Shown: piece by piece, positions 62,209 to 64,000 of the stretch
Position numbering within the stretch: the stretch's first letter is position 1
Layout: each line of letters starts with the position of its first letter
NCBI RefSeq assembly: GCF_036421855.1
Contig: NZ_JAZGOK010000001.1
DNA length: 64,000 nt
Direction: 5' to 3' (one strand)
Source: Georgenia_B sunbinii
Lineage (GTDB): Bacteria; Actinomycetota; Actinomycetes; Actinomycetales; Actinomycetaceae
Position numbers and translations under genes: made by a program
Notes under the pieces: model-generated
Database searches by the model: none
What the model was told of the DNA's origin: nothing
Seen by the model: only the letters and a program-made list of their open reading frames with translations

Positions 62209-62589
62209 CTACCGCGGCGCACGAATCCACAGCCGGCGCGTGAATGTGAACCGCGGCCGGCTACTCAGGTCGTCGGGCAGGCTGACGATCCCGCCCACGT
62301 CCTCGAGGCGATGCAACGAGCCAGCACCGCCCGGAAGCCGCTGCGCGTTGCGCAGCGCGTCGTACACGTCCCACGCCTCGTGCGCCAGCCGCTCCGCGTC
62401 CCGGTTCGTGACCCCCCACGCCTCCGTGGTGAGCTCCGGCGCGTCCCCGATCCGTCCCCAGCGACCGCCGCCGGTGCGCTGCACCGTGACGAACCGCCCG
62501 TCCGGTCGATGCGCCGGCACCCGATCCGACACCGGCACGCCCAGCACCCGGTGCAGCTCGGTGACCACGAGCCCAACGGCGTCGATCAT
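62209..62589 (-). CDS. Tail terminator / head-tail joining protein
   Basis: 126 residues: VGLVVTELHRVLGVPVSDRVPAHRPDGRFVTVQRTGG and VTNRDAERLAHEAWDVYDAL. This matches the fold and length of siphovirus tail terminators (gpU/DUF3168-like), and the gene stands where they do, between neck and tail genes. Coupled to the next upstream gene by a four-base overlap. Confidence 0.72.
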   Translation of the reverse strand: MIDAVGLVVTELHRVLGVPVSDRVPAHRPDGRFVTVQRTGGGRWGRIGDAPELTTEAWGVTNRDAERLAHEAWDVYDALRNAQRLPGGAGSLHRLEDVGGIVSLPDDLSSRPRFTFTRRLWIRAPR

Positions 62590-62846
62590 CGGCCGGCCTC
62601 CTTCGCCCGGGTGAGCACGCGGTCGCGAGCCTCAGCACGCTTCGCCTCCGCCGTCACGGCCTCGACAGCGACGATCGACCGCGGCGACCCGCCGTAGCGG
62701 CCCTGCCAGGTCTTGGGCTCGAACCCGTCCCCCGCGGCCGACGCGATCCGCCGACCCCGCGCTTGCAGGTCCTCCGTCACTTCCTTGCCCGTCAGCAGCG
62801 CCGTGAACCCCTCGGGGATGAGCTCGAGCCTGAACTTCTTAGCCAC
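62586..62846 (-). CDS. HK97 gp10-like neck/connector protein
   Basis: 86 residues: MAKKFRLELIPEGFTALLTGKEVTEDLQARGRRIASAAGDGF then a basic helix. Short proteins with this start and a central L-x-x-R-G-x-x-I-A pattern are HK97-gp10-like neck proteins. Confidence 0.7.
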   Translation of the reverse strand: MAKKFRLELIPEGFTALLTGKEVTEDLQARGRRIASAAGDGFEPKTWQGRYGGSPRSIVAVEAVTAEAKRAEARDRVLTRAKEAGR

Positions 62847-62848
62847 CG

Positions 62849-63205
62849 CTACCCCTCCCAGCGCTTGCCGAGCAGCGACGTGTGATCCAGCGACCCGGTG
62901 GCCGATCGGAAGATGCGCGGCTCCCCGATGACCTCGTAGTCGCGCCCCGGATGACCGGGCCGACGCAGCCGCGCGAACGGCGGCACGTCGACCACCGCCG
63001 GCGCGCGGACCTCGACCGAGCCCTGCGTGGCCTCTCGATCCGCCGTCCGCTCCTCAGCCGACAGCGGCTCGACGATGCAGTGCGGCACGTCGACGAGCTT
63101 CGCCGGCGGCTTCGACCAGTCCGGGATGGACGACCCCCGCTCCTCGACCATCTCGGGGATGACGAGCTGGATCGTCTCGACGTTCTCCCACGACGCGAAC
63201 AGCAC
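62849..63205 (-). CDS. Head closure protein
   Basis: 118 residues: MLFASWENVETIQLVIPEMVEERGSSIPDW ... VPHCIVEPLSAEERTADREA ... GRDYEVIGEPRIFRSATGSLDHT. The acidic-Pro beta layout with a closing Y-x-V-x-G-x-P-x-x-x-R is that of head-completion (gp16/stopper) proteins. Two bases separate it from the next gene. Confidence 0.72.
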   Translation of the reverse strand: MLFASWENVETIQLVIPEMVEERGSSIPDWSKPPAKLVDVPHCIVEPLSAEERTADREATQGSVEVRAPAVVDVPPFARLRRPGHPGRDYEVIGEPRIFRSATGSLDHTSLLGKRWEG

Positions 63206-63217
63206 AGCGCCCCCCTT

Positions 63218-63820
63218 CTACGTGATGCGGAACGGTGCGAGCAGGTCCTGGTCACGCTCGAGCAGCGTCAGGCCACCGGACACGCCCGGCGCGGTCGTTG
63301 CCCACGAGACAGCGACCTGCCCGGCCTGCTCGCGCGTAGCGCCCATCGGCGAGGACAGCGCCAGCGCCGCGGCCTGTAGGACCACCTGGGCGGCGTCGCC
63401 GGCCTCGTGCGGATGGAAGCCGTGCTGCACCCTCACCCGCAGCCGGCCGAGCCGGTCCGTGAACCGGCCGCCGTGCCGCAGCTCGAGCGCCCCGGACGCC
63501 GACCAGTCGAGCCGGTCCGGCCCGATCATCTGCCCGGCGTTGTCGACCTCGAGCACGTCGCGCAGCCGCATCGTGTCGAGCAGCACCCGCATCGCTCCGC
63601 GGGCATCGTCGACGACCAGTGTCTGCTCGAGCACCGGCGCGATATGCCAGCCGCACCACCGGCGCACCCCGGCCGACGCCCCAGCGAGCAGCAGCGCCAC
63701 TCGGGGGTCGTCGACCGGGAGCCGGCCCTTCGACCATCCCGCCAGCGCGTCCGGCGTGGCGAGGGGAGGCAGCTTGAACAGCTCGTCCTCCGGGTTGATA
63801 ACCCGCGTCACGTCGTCCAC
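63218..63820 (-). CDS. Head-tail connector (gp6/gp15-like adaptor)
   Basis: 200 residues. N-terminal FKLPPLATPDALAGWSKGRLPVDDPRVALLLAGASAGVRRWCGWHIAPV is the adaptor core (helices with VRRWCGW), and AAQVVLQAAALALSSPMGATREQAGQVAVSW is the typical C-terminal part. Binds the portal ring. Confidence 0.82.
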   Translation of the reverse strand: MDDVTRVINPEDELFKLPPLATPDALAGWSKGRLPVDDPRVALLLAGASAGVRRWCGWHIAPVLEQTLVVDDARGAMRVLLDTMRLRDVLEVDNAGQMIGPDRLDWSASGALELRHGGRFTDRLGRLRVRVQHGFHPHEAGDAAQVVLQAAALALSSPMGATREQAGQVAVSWATTAPGVSGGLTLLERDQDLLAPFRIT

Positions 63821-63839
63821 AACCGCCTCCCCTCGTCGA

Positions 63840-64000
63840 TCACTTGCCGGCCCGCGCCTTGTTGACCGGACGGCGCGCCTTGTTCGCCGGCGGCTTGGCC
63901 GCGGCCTTCTCCTCCGGCCCCTCGTCCGGCCCCTCGTCCGGTCCCTCGTCCGGTCCCTCGTCCGGCTCGTCAGGAGACGCTGCGGACGGTGCCGTCGCCG
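63840..64000 (-). CDS. C-terminal end of a phage protein cut by the window edge
   Basis: Open frame from the right edge to TGA 63842-63840, with no start in the window. Visible C-terminus: Ala/Ser/Pro-rich, then a GPDE tetrapeptide repeated four times (encoded by 12-base repeats), then a Lys/Arg/Ala-rich end (KPPANKARRPVNKARAGK). Position before the connector suggests a head-region protein; identity cannot be read from this piece. Confidence 0.65.
   Translation of the reverse strand, partial: ATAPSAASPDEPDEGPDEGPDEGPDEGPEEKAAAKPPANKARRPVNKARAGK

Larger units (their letters stand above)
47853..64000. mobile_element. Siphovirus-type prophage, left portion
   Basis: Bounded on the left by the tRNA attachment fragment and open to the right. 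All structural genes are on the minus strand in canonical order: connectors, tail terminator, major tail protein, chaperones, tape measure, Dit-like, tip and fibre genes, endolysin, holin. The only plus-strand gene is a small HTH protein at the left end. No integrase, repressor, terminase or portal is in the window. Confidence 0.93.

Overview
The window is high-GC DNA from an actinobacterium, most likely one of the Micrococcales. The evidence is the actinobacterial-type 16S leader at the left edge, a WhiB-family regulator next to a PdtaS-like kinase, gatCAB followed by ligA, frequent GTG starts, and HAIR and CIRCE heat-shock operators. I cannot name the species. Positions 1 to about 47,850 are chromosome; about 47,853 to the right edge is the left part of a siphovirus-type prophage.

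Layout, left to right. 1-444: leader and promoter of an rRNA operon transcribed leftwards out of the window. 445-11,040: malic enzyme, a possible DoxX remnant, gatCAB (amidation of misacylated Glu-tRNA(Gln)/Asp-tRNA(Asn)), a phospholipase-D/cardiolipin-synthase-like protein, an AspT-like transporter and NAD-dependent DNA ligase. 11,172-24,432: a DUF4184 membrane protein, a DUF222-HNH gene, a YedK/HMCES-like protein in line with a two-component system and an MacB-type ABC exporter, then whiB-like, dedA, pdtaS-like and DUF2505 genes. 24,434-38,055: PutA-type proline catabolism, a MoxR-DUF58-transglutaminase module, zwf, OsmC and EcsC proteins, hsp20 with two operators, thyA-folA. 38,184-47,661: an XRE/ABC-2 operon behind a palindromic operator, a second MoxR-DUF58 module, an ABC-F gene with a candidate leader peptide, and a DUF6880-like gene.

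47,853-64,000: prophage. The left attachment site is the orphan 3' half of a tRNA, probably initiator tRNA-Met. The structural genes lie on the minus strand in canonical siphovirus order, read right to left: capsid-side protein (cut by the edge), connectors, tail terminator, major tail protein, tail chaperones, tape measure with a C-terminal peptidase-like domain, Dit-like protein, tail tip proteins, repeat-rich fibre, cell-wall binding protein, endolysin and holin. Integrase, immunity region and most head genes are not in the window.

The most unusual signal is a family of 18-base units, GASAGCRGRMTTRTCNNC, arranged as direct and inverted copies that fold into hairpins. They fill all four chromosomal convergent gene gaps longer than 50 bases. 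They carry a compensatory base exchange between loci, include an imperfect 76-base tandem duplication, and overlap the stop codons of three genes. Second is a tail-fibre reading frame made of 180-base repeats that is split in frame by a TAG immediately followed by ATG.
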